A stretch of 64,000 nt of DNA from Micromussa lordhowensis (GCA_964020085.1 OZ026604.1:302501-366500), one strand, 5' to 3'; shown: positions 35,557 to 47,970, numbered from the stretch's first letter. Program-made: numbers and translations. The notes: a model not told the origin generated them from the letters alone.

Positions 35557-35900
35557 AGAAGTGTTGGACATTTGAATACTCGCATGCGAATTCACAGTGG
35601 TGAGAAACCCTTCAAATGTACCCAATGTGGCAAAGGCTTTAATACTGTGGGACATCTGAATGTTCATCTGCGAATTCACAGTGGTGAGAAACACTTCAAA
35701 TGTATTCAATGTGACGAGTCAAGCAATTTGCGAAGTCATATGACGAAACACAGCGGTGAGAGTGGTGGTGAGAAACCCTTCAAATGTACTTAATGTGAAA
35801 GCTGTTTTAATCGGTCAAGCAGTTTTCAACGTCACATGATGATACACAGCTTGGTGAGAAACCCTTCAAATGTACTCAATGTGACAAGTGTTTTAAGGTG
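35557..35900 (+). pseudogene. C2H2 (Kruppel-type) zinc-finger gene remnant
   Basis: Several finger units read HSGEKPFKCTQCGKGF, HLNVHLRIHSGEKHFKC and SHMTKHSGESGGEKPFKC, with HTGEK-type linkers. The third finger has lost residues between its Cys pair and His pair. An in-frame stop follows KCT at about 35791, and after HMMIHS an inserted base changes frame before another EKPFKC-like segment. C2H2 arrays normally bind DNA. The upstream exon with a start is not recognised. The breaks show a decayed copy. Confidence 0.85.
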
Positions 35901-35965
35901 GATGGTACTAGTTTTCAGGTTTTTTGAACATGTAAACTTTGAAACTATGTTAAAAATATACTTAC

Positions 35966-36383
35966 AAAGCATTCTCTCTTGTGCCTTCTCGTAAGTGGAA
36001 AGGGTCACCGGTGCTTTCTCTCTTTCGAAGTTGACTTTCTGTGTAAAGAATTTCTTTACGGAAGCCAAAAAATTTCGGAGTGCCTCGGATAGCTCACCGA
36101 ATTTGATCGAGTACGGGATGTTGCGCTTGTTCCCTTTTTGTGCTGGTTTCAGGGTAGATTCCACGTGAATTTCATCCGCACTGACGTCCTGTTCCTCTTC
36201 GGATCGGGCAAAGCTCACGTTGGCCGCATCTTGTTCCTTTGAAGTATCACTGTCAACGAGTGGTTCTACCAAGCTTTCCTGTTCGGGCGGGACGGGTAAT
36301 ACCGGGAAATCGTCCTCGATTTCAATAAGATTAATTAACGAGTTATCTGCAGCACTAGAGGAAGAAGGCATTTGGTATTCCAT
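35966..36383 (-). CDS. putative first exon, recombinase-core-binding-like
   Basis: An open frame from ATG at 36383 to a strong donor (CTTT|GTAAGTA) at 35966, about 139 residues. The N-terminal part is acidic and serine-rich (IEIEDDFPVLPVPPEQE). The end reads LRNFLASVKKFFTQKVN and APVTLSTYEKAQERML. The last part resembles the helical N-terminal (core-binding) region of cnidarian tyrosine-recombinase proteins such as the one at 60191-63305. That resemblance is from memory and weak. Downstream exons were not found; the zinc-finger remnant lies in the way. It may be a domesticated or truncated element gene. Confidence 0.42.
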
Positions 36384-36399
36384 TGCGGAAAAGGTGATT

Positions 36400-37174
36400 T
36401 GAACAAAAAAAATATCCGAGCGAGTGGTCTGTTGGCGTCCTCAATGATGATGTGGAAGAAATGATTTACTGGTGCGAGAAAAATGCTTTGCGAGCTACGA
36501 GAACTTTCACAGGTATAATTCACTTCCTGTGATCCGACACAGAGTCACACACATCACAAGCACCGAAACCGTGTCACAATTCATGTATTCATTGTTGCAT
36601 CACTTCATAACTCGTTGTATAACCGCCCTGTTTGGCGGGAAAAGAAGAATCACAACGATTACTGTTTTGAAAGTTACGAAGCCCGTCTAACTCACTGTAA
36701 TACTGTTTTAAGTTCTCAGAGACATACTAAAAAACGTCACTTTCAGTTCAGTGTTGACCTTATGGTACATGAAAGTCGTTCTCCTCAAGGCGTACTTTGT
36801 GCGCTTCTCATTGTATAAAAGCACCTTGTAATGGGAGTTCCTGTGCGAAACTTTAAAAAATCTAAGATATTTGTTACAAAGCTGTTAGCGCATGACTTTG
36901 TAACTTCTTTTTTTTTTCGATGTTAATTTCACCTACCGATTTTGTTTGATTGGGAAATCTTGATTTAGATCTTAAATTTTGGATCTTCGTATTTCCAATC
37001 GAAAACAACTGAAAACGGATTTTGTCGCATAGTTCACTAATTAAAATCCTTCCTTAAATAGATTTCCAATTGGTGTCGAACGCACAACTTCCCACCATTC
37101 ATGTTTAATTACCAGTCTTTTCCGAGAGATTTCCAACATACGTATTTCACCGACGTTTTGCAAAAATCGGTGCA
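36400..37174. other. intergenic region between divergent putative exons
   Basis: No coding sequence recognised. The exons at 35966-36383 (-) and 37175-37406 (+) start away from each other, so a shared promoter is possible but not shown. Confidence 0.35.
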
Positions 37175-37406
37175 ATGGAGGATTATGTTAATATTCCAAG
37201 GCGATTAATCGTTCAACTTATGAGCAATCAAGACAGATTATCTTCACTGTCGAATTTACCCCCAAGTATTCAAACCGTTGTTGAAAACTGCGCGACGACT
37301 ATTCAAGAAATCGCTGTTAGCGCAGGAATTTTAGCAAGAGAGGAAAGAAGTTTAAATACCTCCTCGACTGCCAACAGCTTGCCTGCCACCTCTGAAGTAA
37401 TGGAAG
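37175..37406 (+). CDS. putative first exon of an unknown gene
   Basis: ATG at 37175 opens a 77-codon frame ending at a donor-like GAAG|GTATGG. The peptide MEDYVNIPRRLIVQLMSNQD is followed by an amphipathic stretch (SIQTVVENCATTIQEIAVSA). I do not recognise the family. A LINE lies immediately downstream, so further exons would be beyond or absent. Confidence 0.35.
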
Positions 37407-37707
37407 GTATGGTCATCTCATATTATTGACTTGATCTTACTGTAGAAGAGGGTTCAAAATAAAATCAGAGCTTTTAGCCTGAATTTGTTGGCCTTTTTCC
37501 CAAGGCTGATTTTTAGCCGGCTGTCAAGAAAAATGAATCAGCACCTACGCCTACCTCCCGAAAGTCAACAGCACGATTTTATACAGTACTTCATAATATT
37601 ATCAACATCACTATTATGATATTTGTGTAACATGGTAATAGATATTTGCCAACTTAACATATATTATATGCTGAAATCTTTGCTTTAATTTACGTGTTTT
37701 CCTTTTT

Positions 37708-40207
37708 TTTTTTTTTTTTTTCACTTTTCACCTTTATTTCATACTTCGTTTTTTTTTTAGTTCAAATACAATTATATTACATTAATAATAACACCTATCG
37801 TTATTGATATTTATAATTTTACGTGTCCCATTAATGAAAGTAATTAAATGTTTAATTAAGTATCTAATAAACTATCGATGTAAAGTTGCCATCTAGCCTG
37901 AAAATTACGTTCTGTATTATTTTTTGTAGCTATACATTTCTCCGTCCTAAATTTAGTCTTAACTATATTCTTAAAAGCACTTAGATTAGGAGGTACGCCA
38001 TGATTCCTGCTTGTCCAAATATGTAGTTTAACAAGTGTAATAAAGAAATTCAACAAATTTATTTCTGCCTCTAATTTGCCTAATAACACATCTTGTAGGG
38101 TGAGGTCCACTCGTTTGCCAGAAACCCGAAACCAAAAGGCAGCGAAATCGTTCCACATGGCTTCAGTTTTAGTGTAGTTTACTTTTAAACCAGAGCAGAA
38201 TCGAAATTGATCAAGCAAATGAAAAACAAGTTGTGCACACGCAACATTGGGCACAAAAACAGTAAGATCATCAGCATATTGAACTAACTTAAACTCTTCC
38301 TTTCCGATTTTAAGGCCCTGAATATCCGTATTGGTTTGGATCGCAATTGCTAGAATTTCGGCAGCAATAATGAATAAGTAAGGGGATAATGGATCGCCTT
38401 GTCTTACTCCTCTTTGTACTTCAAAATACTGGGAACATAGACCGTTATTCAAAACACAGCTAGATATATTTGTATAAAATGTTTCAATCCATCTAATGAG
38501 ACTGGGGCCAAAACCAAATACATTCAGGCATTTTAACATAAAATTCCAATCAAGACTATCAAAAGCTTTCTCAAAATCAATAAAAAGTAATATACCAGGT
38601 ATATTTTGCTCTTTTGTATAGTCCATTACATCGATGATCGATCTTACTGCTTCCCCTATAAATCTGCCTTTGACATATCCTGTTTGAGTGGAGGTGATTA
38701 TTTCAGGTAACACTGGGATGATTCTAGCTGCAATTACTTTCGATGCAATCTTTGCGTCAACATTTGTTAAGGATATCGGTCTCCAATTCTCTAAGTAATT
38801 TCTATCTTTTCCTTTCTTCTCGATTAGAGTAATAATTGCTTGCCTTTGAGATGAAGACATCTCTTTATTATCATAGGCCTCATTGAACGATTTAACCATA
38901 TAGTCCCCAATGAGTGGCCAAAACGTTTTATAAAATTCTATTGGAATTCCGTCATTGCCAGGCGTTTTACCCATTTGGAAAGAGCCCAAAATTCCCTCAC
39001 ATTCTTCGATAGTAATTTTGCCTTCACAGCTTGTCCACTGTTCTTCAGAAAGTTTTGAAATACTTGGATTGTCCAAGAAACGCTTAGCTTCAGCGCTGTT
39101 ATGATTTGTTTGTTGTCTTTGATAAAGTTTACTGTAGAACAGCTTTTGAGCGTCCATTATTTGAAAAGGGTCCGTTGAAATTGTACCACTGATGTACAGC
39201 TTTCTTATATGTTTTTTGATGTGATTACTTTTTTCTAAATTAAGAAAATACTTGCTATTCTTCTCACCATGCTCATGCCAGCGTGCTCTGGAGCGAACAA
39301 TTATCCCCTCAACTTTCTGATCATACAATGCTTCGAGTTCACTTTTAAGTAGTTCAACTTCCTGTTTTGTAACGTTCGAAGGGTTTTGCTGAAATTTATT
39401 CAGTGCATCTTGGTATTTAGAATTGAGTTCCTCTTCCAACTTCCGACGCTCTCGGGACATTTTCTTTGAAAAAGCGATAGAACTCATCTTAATTTTAAAT
39501 TTTAACCAGTCCCATTTTATTCTATTATTTGACAAATCATTTGCTTCTTCTACCCAAGTAGGCAACTCACTAGTGATCGTTTTCACATATTCTGGATTGG
39601 CTAATAAAGAAGTATTTAGCTTCCAAAAACCTGGTCCTTTACAATTCTCTTCAATTTCCTTTAATTCTAATACTATAGCAGAGTGATCAGTTTTTATTGA
39701 ACCTATCATGTCAACTCGAGTGACCAAATCATGTAAACTATCTGAAATCAGCCAATAATCCAGCCTACAAAATATAAAAGGAGAGATTTTGCTCCATGTA
39801 AAACTAAGAGTAGTAGGGTTCTTAACACGCCAAATGTCATGGAGATTGAATTCACTTTGGATATTTTCAATCGAATTGATTAGATGTTGACGTGGAATTA
39901 AAATCCCTCCCTTTTTATCCTTTGCCGGATCTAGCGGACAATTAAAATCTCCTCCTATGATCACGTTATCGTCGCTTTCAAAATCCATCGCACGTAAAGT
40001 TGTTGACAAGTATTGAAAAAAATTTAATTGCCTCGGCATCCTTATTTGGGCCATAAACATTCACCAGAAAATATTTTTTATCATTGATTAGCATTTTAAG
40101 TAATAACATTCTTCCATTTGGGTCACGAAGCTCGTGTTCAATAACAATGTCTAATCCCTTTCTAATTAGCACAGCAACACCTCTACGTGTTTTCCTTCCT
40201 TTACAAT
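37708..40207 (-). pseudogene. LINE copy 2: 5'-truncated, frameshifted, with in-frame internal deletion
   Basis: On the minus strand the copy starts inside the endonuclease (RRGVAVLIRKG) directly against TTAGGG repeats. It shifts frame near 40030 between NKDAEAIKFF and QYLSTTLRAMDF, then runs open to 37856. Preserved motifs: GGDFN, TDHSAIV, WRPISLTNVDAK, LLFIDFEKAFDSLDW, RGVRQGDPLSPYLF and YADD. After TKTEAMW, near 38150, it jumps to a segment equivalent to about residue 1165 of the intact 24056-27826 copy, so roughly 390 residues are missing without loss of frame. An AATAAA and an 18-A tail (T run near 37708-37725) mark the 3' end. It belongs to the same broad LINE group as 23650-29176 but a different subfamily. 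Confidence 0.9.
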
Positions 40208-40246
40208 TTAGGGTTAGGGTTAGGGTTAGGGTTAGGTTAGGTTAGG
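40208..40246 (+). repeat. interstitial telomere-type repeat, (TTAGGG)4 then (TTAGG)3
   Basis: Four perfect TTAGGG units at 40208-40231 and three TTAGG units at 40232-40246, followed by TTCCCTAA and a G-run. TTAGGG is the cnidarian telomere unit. The array directly abuts the truncated 5' end of LINE copy 2. Confidence 0.93.
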
Positions 40247-40259
40247 TTCCCTAAGGGGG

Positions 40260-41714
40260 GGGGGGGAAGGGAGGAGAGAAGGGAGGACAATGGGGAAGAA
40301 GGGGAGGGAGACAGACATTATCAACTTAAGGTTTATTTATTGTAAATTTTGCTGTACATAGCACTGTATATCATTTTAACCTCTGTAGAAACAACTATGT
40401 AAATACACTATTGTAGTTTCAGATCTAGGCTCATGAGCCGGTTAGGGTTCTTGTCAGGGACCAAACACGAGGAGTGCCCAACGAAAACACGTAGTGTCTT
40501 AGGCAGTCTGAGTGTCTATTGGAGGTTTAAGACTGTCAGATTGTTTGCTGTGAAAACAAAAAAAAACAACAATAAACATTGAAATACATTATTGTACCAA
40601 GTGTGTTACTTTTCCATAATATAAAAGTGTATAAATAGGTAGATAATTAGCTTAACCAAGTGCTGTTAATTGAGATGACAATAAAATGCCCTTTACCTTT
40701 CCAGTGCTCCTCCAGGAAATTTCATGCAGTATAGACTTAGGTGTATTGTCAGTCTTGCAGTCTAGAATTGTAAAATAGACATTATTAACTTGATGTTTAT
40801 TTATTGTAAATGTTGCATATATGTTGTATATATTTTAACCTACTTAGATTTTCCAGTGAGGCAACTGATATCAAGTGGAATGAAACCAGAATCAAACATT
40901 AAAACTCTCTGCAGGCTAAGACAGGGCTAAACCCTAAGCCATGTTACATGCATGCATGTACATACAACCTTTATAATTCAAGGCTAAGAAGCTTGTGTTG
41001 AATGAAAATGAATTGCTGCAATAAAGTATTAGCTCAATAAACTTGGATCTCAGTATTAATTATAATAATAATCACGAATAATATTAAGCAAATCTTATTT
41101 CACCCACCCCTCCCCCCACCCTGCAGGATGATTTGTGGGGCCAGTTTCGATCTCTACAGAGAGCAGGGCACATGTATATTTGTTGGCTTGTGGGTGGAAA
41201 TAAAGTTAACACCAGATTGTCAGCACAGGCGTAATAAAGCCAATTAATATGAGACGTTTTCCCCCCAAGGCAGCCTCCCCTCCCCGACTATATGGGTGAC
41301 TGGTTTAGCGCTGTAGAGACAGCAGAATGTCCATATATATTATGGTTTGTGTGGCGTGATGGCATGCACACCCGTTTGTCGGCACAAGCGTTTAAATGGT
41401 CAGCAGTCAGAGTTCCTTTAAATAAGACGTACGTATGTAGTGTTCCTGTTACGTCACTGTTACGAATTTGCCGCGGATTTCAGCTCATGCAATTTAATTC
41501 AGCTAGAATCAAAGAAGATATGTGAATATTGGGGTGATGTTATTTCTTGGATAAGGCAAGATAACCCTACAATGCAATTAATTACTCACTCACAATTCAT
41601 GGTTCATGCATTTGATCTCCTTTGATTTTAATTACAATATTAACAATAACAAAGACTAGAGTTAATACAATTACTAGGTAAAATATGTTAAGCAAGATCT
41701 GCCCTCCTGATTAT
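40260..41714. other. non-coding stretch with a diverged duplicate
   Basis: A block of ~75 bp near 40311-40390 (GACAGACATTATCAACTTAA...) recurs in diverged form near 40778-40850. No coding sequence recognised. Confidence 0.45.
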
Positions 41715-42078
41715 TCTTTTAAACTCAATCTAACGTCTTGCTGCTTCCGGTCAGAGAAAGGCAATGGACCCCATAGAGTTTAAGCTTTTCTAATAGAAGA
41801 ATAGCATGATCCATGGTGTCAAAGGCTTTTTTCCAATCCAGAAATATCGCACCACTGACAGAGGTGCTTCGTAGGTCATTTCGAGTAAGGCTATTTCAGT
41901 CGAAAACACGGGTCTAAAACCAGACTGTGATTGGGTTAATAATGTACCTGTAATGATTAATTCCTTTGGGAAAGCACTTGCCAAATCACTATAACAATTT
42001 CTTTCACTAATTTTAATGAGATGATTTAACTTATTCCTGTAAACCTTGAATTTGGTCTAAAGGAATCTCTTGTAAAGC

Positions 42079-42135
<57 letters not shown>

Positions 42136-43060
42136 TCTTTTTTTTATTTTAATAGCGGTTCTAATAATTATTGCAGAAGTAATCCATGGCTTGGTTCTGA
42201 GTTTTGACTCTTTCTTGGACAATTGCTTTTAATTAGTGGAATGTGTATATCAATAAACTCTGATATTCTGCTGGAAAAAAAGTATCAAACACACAGCTTG
42301 GATCAGAATTACAGCTGAACAATAGAGCCCACTCTATTGACCGCATGCCATCAAAATGTGAAAAATCTCTTCTGAAAGTCTCGGTATTTTCAGACAAAGG
42401 AGAGAATTTACTGACAACAAGAAAGTTTGGCAAATGCTCAGCTATACCACTAATTGTAAAATGTTCTAGAGAGTCCAAGAAAATATCATCATTAAGTGTT
42501 GCTGAATGCATGTTCAGTAATCCTGGTTGGTTGCAAAATTTGGGGCTAGAAATATGATGAAAGATTTTTTTTTTTCCAGTTTATTAAATATATGATCTGA
42601 TACCTTGATCATAAAATATGATCATAAAATATGACCATACCTTGATCATAAAATATGATCAAGGTAGTATTTAAAAAAAATTGTCTGTACCAGGATGTGG
42701 TCAACTCAAACTTACGAAAGATCTAAATTGAAATCCCCTATTATGTCAAATGTCAAATGTTTGTTTATAGTGGTCATGCACTTAGCTACACCAAGCTAGA
42801 ACTTTCACAGAAATGCCACTCAAACTGAAGGAAACAAATATTTCAAATGAACATAACAGGCTTAAAAATCCCAATTATTATGACACAGTAGTACTTGTTT
42901 TCATGATGAATCTTTTCAACCACTGAGTTTAGGTGAGTCATGAAACTGTCTAAATTACCATGGGGATGTCTGTAAATAATTCCACAGATAGTATTATGTT
43001 CAGCAACATTTCAGATTTGAATCCATAAGGATTCATAACCTTCCTTAACCGAAGAGAGAT
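41715..43060 (-). pseudogene. decayed CR1-like LINE fragments
   Basis: Read on the minus strand in shifting frames: GYESLWIQI and ICGIIYRHPHGNLDSF (about 43035-42930); KCMTTINKHL and IIGDFNLDL (about 42790-42705); ISGIAEHLPNFLVV, RRDFSHF and SIEW (42520-42235); KLRTKPWITSAI (about 42200); and QSGFRPVFSTEIALLE, then FLDWKKAFDTMDHAILLL (41985-41760). These are endonuclease and reverse-transcriptase landmarks of CR1/jockey-group LINEs in the expected order. Many stops and frameshifts and an inserted ATT microsatellite show a dead copy. Confidence 0.8.
42078..42135. repeat. (ATT)n microsatellite
   Basis: Uninterrupted ATT units, lying inside the decayed CR1-like element. Confidence 0.97.
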
Positions 43061-43299
43061 CTTCACAACAGCTATGCATCTTGTAATAAGGTGGTTACCG
43101 GTACCTATGTTTGCTTGAATACTTCTTATTTCACAACGAATATGGTACCACTGTATATATTTTTGTTGTTTCAATTTTGTACTTGTTATCTATAATGATG
43201 GCAATAATCAATTAACCTTATTTAGTGAGGGAAAGTACAGTTTCTGAAGACCTCTGACACTCTTTAATTGTACGTACTTTTTCAATACTATCTTTTGCT

Positions 43300-43660
43300 A
43301 TTAATTTTTTTTTCAACTATTTTGAAATACCAAGCAAACCCAGCCACAATCAAGAATCTCAAAGTCGACGACACACAACGAGGACTGGATCCAAAGCAAT
43401 AAGCCAGACCTGTATTACAAACCATTGCACAGCAAATATGCAAATATGCAAATATGCAAATATTACTGACTCTAAGAAAGTCTGGAAGGGGACAATACAA
43501 CTTGTTGATCTCAAATCCAGATGTGGCTCTACTCCCACTAAAATTAATGATCCTAAGTCAACGGCAGAAGCTTTCAACAATTTCTTTTCCAATATTGGAT
43601 GAAATTTGACAAAGAAGATTCCTAGTGTAAACAAACGCCTTCCTCAGTATCTTAATAATT
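43300..43660 (+). pseudogene. CR1-like LINE fragment on the opposite strand
   Basis: The plus strand around 43465-43640 reads DSKKVWKGTIQLVDLKSRCG and DPKSTAEAFNNFFSNIG, then IPSVNKRLPQYL. This is the linker before the reverse transcriptase in CR1-type ORF2. It lies head to head with the minus-strand fragments, so the locus is rearranged or nested. Confidence 0.7.
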
Positions 43661-43807
43661 ATTATTTATTACTGCAGCACACTGTTAAGACAAGGTTAAA
43701 TTGATCATCCCAGTTATGAAGACTACACAAAGATCTGCCACAGACATGAATGTACAGCATGTACACAAATACAAGTGATCTGAAATTTATCTATCAGAGT
43801 CATAAGT

Positions 43808-45048
43808 CAGGACGTAACATGTCGATCAAAGTCGATCATCGAAAACGTAGTCGATAAGTCGATAATACTCGATATTTGTCGATAATTGTCAATCGACAAG
43901 TTTAATTTGTCGATAAAAGTCGATAATCACAAGATTTTCAACTGATTGTGGATTTTGTCGACAAAAATGCAGACACATTTTTCAATCGGCCACGAAAATG
44001 TAAACAGCTTTAAAGTAAATCCGTATGGCAATAAAGTTGAATAAAAACCCGAACAACCAAGGGGTCTGTCATTCATTACAGAATCGAATGTTTGAATTAC
44101 CTTGAGAAATGATCGATTAGCGTCAGCTGAGCTCTGCTGAGACTGCTGAGCTATTCGTGCACTGTAACAAAACTCGAAACCAGCCTAGTCCCTAGGGCCT
44201 CTTCTTCCCGCGGGTCGGAAAGATGAGAGACCCTGGGAACTTGAAGCCCGAAAGACGGAGCCGCGGAGCGGGCAAAATTTAGGCTAGAATGCGAGAAAAT
44301 CACAGCCAGCAAAGTTATTGACAATTTATTCTCATCAGTGTTTAACATAATCTGCTTAATCAGTCCAAGATTTCACAAATACACGCCGCTACGACTTCCC
44401 TCTCCTTGGCTAACTTCGCCGTGTTTGTTTGCCCCTTGTTTCGCTTTGCGTTACCAGTCCGCAACCTACGCATGATAGTTAAAAAAAAACATCGAGTTAA
44501 GATCACTCAGTATCAGACAATATGAGCCCGTGTATAAGCAGTTAATCTCGCCAGATCTAGCCTTGTTCAGACGCAAAATAACGTCGGTCACAGGCCTACT
44601 TTGAATTAGTTTCGATGCTCAGAAAAAATGGAGATTAATCAATCGGCTGAACATATCAGCAAACACTTAATGGTGGTAAAGGCATGTTATTATAGAAGAA
44701 AAGCGTAATTTCTCTGTGTTTATTCAGGTTTATTTGAGGTTCCAATTACAATGTAAAATCGGTAAAATAAAGTCTTGGCATAGCCAATCCTGCTTCATTA
44801 AACTATGCTTGGCAACTGTAGCCTTGTCTCCCGCCATAAACCTTTTTTTTTTGTATTTCCGATACTTGTCGATTGAAATCAATCAAAGTCGATCAAAGTC
44901 GATCGTTGTCGATCAAAGTCGATCATCACAAAAAATTGTGTGATCGATTTTTATCTACATCCGATATTTGTCGATTGATTAGTATCGAATTTGATCGACA
45001 ACGATCGACTTTTATCGACTATCGAAACTATTGACATGTTACGTCCTG
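43808..45048. mobile_element. 1.24-kb non-autonomous transposon packed with GTCGAT motifs
   Basis: Ends CAGGACGTAACATGTC and GACATGTTACGTCCTG are perfect 16-bp inverted repeats. They are flanked by a 6-bp duplication, ATAAGT, at 43802-43807 and 45049-45054. Inside each end is an array of GTCGAT / ATCGAC motifs (43822-43930 and 44865-45025), about ten per side. No coding capacity. A diverged GAGACCCTGGGAAC block at 44230 resembles the MITE arms at 11.25 and 13.8 kb. Confidence 0.85.
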
Positions 45049-45404
45049 ATAAGTTAATAACAGCTCAAGGCAAGTCATGAGATGAAATTGGATTAACCTA
45101 TCTCATTGAAGAATATTTTCACTACTAATCAATTTCAAGACCAACATATCTGATTGATTAACTGACTGATGAAAGACCAAGAAAAACAATTCTTTTTTCC
45201 ATCGACCACACTGATCTGTTGTGGAAAATCGAACTGGTTATGCTAGTTTCTTTCACGCATGGCATTCAACAGATTGCTTTCATAGCTAAACATAGCACAG
45301 AACAAGCATTAACTGATTACAAGCCATACTTACTCACTGGTCCCGCAGTCTCTTGTCGGCCCTGGCTACGTTTTCTTTCCTCGCGTTTTACAGAACCCCG
45401 TGTC

Positions 45405-46547
45405 ACTAGCGGCTAAATACAGGAATGGCTCCGACCTGTAATTGGATGATAAAAATAGTAATTAGTTAATAAGTTAATGCTTGATTCTAAGTGACACTTT
45501 TCACTTCACATGATCTCTGAAAGGTTGCGTGTATATATTTTTAGCTTTATGAGTCGCTTGCGTTGCTCTCTTGTTCTGCTCATTGCCGCCAAAATCGCGA
45601 TAAACGTTAACATGTGCACAAAGAATTTAAAAAGCAATTAAGGCAGGCAAATCCATCTACTTACATCGCTGGAAATGAATTGTTTGCGTGGATAAGAGAG
45701 AGAATCGTCTCGATTCCTTTCAAACGCGACTTGGCCTCGGAGCGATTCCTGTATGTAACCGCTGTACAGGAATAGCTCCGAAAGCTGCCGTCACGTTTTC
45801 TTCACTGAACGCTGGACGTTCTTCTGTTTCTTTGGGAGATACACCTCAGAACAGGAAAACAGAGTTATAGTCGATTGACAAGCTATAATAAGCCCGTTTT
45901 GCTTTTCTCTGTAGCAAAATATGAGATTGAGAATAGTAAACAGCTGTCTTAGTTTTCCGGAGCGATTCCTGTATTTAACTTCTGCCGTGACGAATGTACA
46001 GGAATAGCTCCGATCGCGAGATCGGTGAAATGGTCCTCGGATCAATACTTTTACACGCATCACTGCATCACACAGGACGAAAAAACAAGCATATAAGTTT
46101 ATTTGTACACACAGGAGCTGCTTATGCTTATTACAACGCACTAAATAATGTTCAAAATGTTGCGTAATAACCGAGTCACGTTACCTTTGTTAATTATTAC
46201 TATGTAATTCACAGGCGAAGGGAGGGGCGGGGCAATCCTTAATACTTCATTTTTTTTTTTTGGCATGAAACTCTATTCAATTTTCCACGAGCTTTGCCTG
46301 CTTTATTTCTTGTTCAGAAAATATTTCGATAATATAAAAATAAAGAGAAATACTAATATATGGGCTAATGCTATGTATTATCACTTTTAAACTAGGCCTT
46401 TTAATTTAACGCGCAAATCAGTTCTCAATATTTTGACACGAAGCGCTGAATTTGCAGGTAAATCTAGTTAAACTGATTGTACAAGAACTACAGATCTGAA
46501 AATTGGACAAAGAGTTCCTAAATGGCCCAGTTTGTGCCAAAACCAAC
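45405..46547 (+). repeat. left terminal inverted repeat of the MULE (1,143 bp)
   Basis: Matches the reverse complement of 54942-56085. A 116-codon open frame at 45791-46141 (-) is mirrored with identical translation at 55349-55699 (+), at the same distance from each end (386-736 bp). The repeat holds five copies of the TACAGGAATNGCTCCG motif. Confidence 0.97.
45418..46012. promoter_or_regulatory. five TACAGGAATNGCTCCG sites in the left TIR
   Basis: Sites at 45418-45433, 45738-45753 (reversed), 45765-45780, 45958-45973 (reversed) and 45997-46012. The second and third, and the fourth and fifth, form head-to-head pairs. Repetition of one 16-mer at these places suggests transposase-binding sites (inference). 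Confidence 0.7.
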
Positions 46548-47940
46548 GACATGATTAGCAAGAAGGCCGAGATGGACAACACCTTCCGAGAACTACGGAA
46601 TTCTCCATATCCTGCTCAGCCTCATTCAATCATTGCTTTATTACCGGTATCCATTAACAATATCTACCCGTTCTGGAGTTTCGCCATTTCGCTCTTTGTT
46701 TTTCTGCTCACCAAAAATAACAACCACCTCGTCCCCAGGTTTTCTCGTTCAACGGTTCAATAATCATCAGCGGGCTGGACTTTTAACGTCATTTTGACGT
46801 CATTGGTTTAATAATCTGCAGCAGGCTACACTTTGGACGTCACTGTTTCAATTTGACAATTGGTGAACAGCAGCTGGTTATGGTGAATTATGGGTGTGGT
46901 GCTAACCAATCAGAAACGTGAAATATTTTTAATGAATGATAATTGATATTAAACGTTCCTTATCAGTGTATAAAAAAAATATTTGGTATAAATTACTGTT
47001 CATTTCTTAAGCAATCAATCCCTTGATATCAATGCTAAAGCTTTCGTGTGTTTATGCCCTATTCGTGGTTCAGCCCTTCAATTTGTAGACTGCAGTCTGG
47101 GGGCTTTCTTTGGTGGGATCAGGTTTGTCTCGCAAGCGGTACAGATCCATTCGTCGGGTTCGTCAAGAAGATTGGCACATTCCCTATGAAAGGAATTGTA
47201 GAAACGACAGTGAATTAATACATTTTACAAGAACTACCTCCCATTCAGCAGCTGCAAAAACAACTGGCTAACTCGCTAAAATTTACGCAACAATACTAGT
47301 ATATTAAAATCGTTACGTGACTGAAGAGACCACATATAAGCCTAGCCAATAACTAAATATAACTCCATCTGGGGTGATACGATGGTACATTGTACATTAA
47401 AATAATACATATTAACCAAAGAAGTGGCTTACCAGTCAAACCATTGTAAACAGCTTTCGCACTGGATCATGTCCATATATCTGGACTGATGACATGAATA
47501 ACATTTCCACGTTGTTTTCAACTCGTTCACTACAAAGGATACAACATAGATAGTTCCTAAAATACATTTACATGGTTATTCATTGCAAATTTCCCTTACT
47601 CAAACTTAAAATTGAGATGCTGGTATGCCCAAATCTGCTAGCGCTTGGTTGCTAACTGGAGACTTCCACAGTCGGTGCCGATCAAAAATTATCGCTTTTC
47701 ATATCGCATTGAGCGATACTAACCTAACGTAATAACCACTTTCCATGCTTCATCTGTGAAGAATGCCTTCAACACTGATAAATCAGCCTCAACGGCTTCT
47801 CCAGGAATAGACGGTACTTTAGACAGACTATGTACGTCTGTTGGATGAAGTTTTCTTCCAGAGAGCAGAATGTCTTCGACTGCCTGGCTTTCTTCTTTGC
47901 AGAACCAGTTCATCATTTCTTGCAATTCTATGAAAGAAAA

Positions 47941-47970
47941 TACTACTACTACTACTAGTATTACTACAAC

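Noticed and set aside
45791..46141. 116-codon open frame repeated identically at 55349-55699
   Set aside because: It lies in the MULE inverted ends; identity reflects the TIRs, not selection on a protein. No domain recognised.
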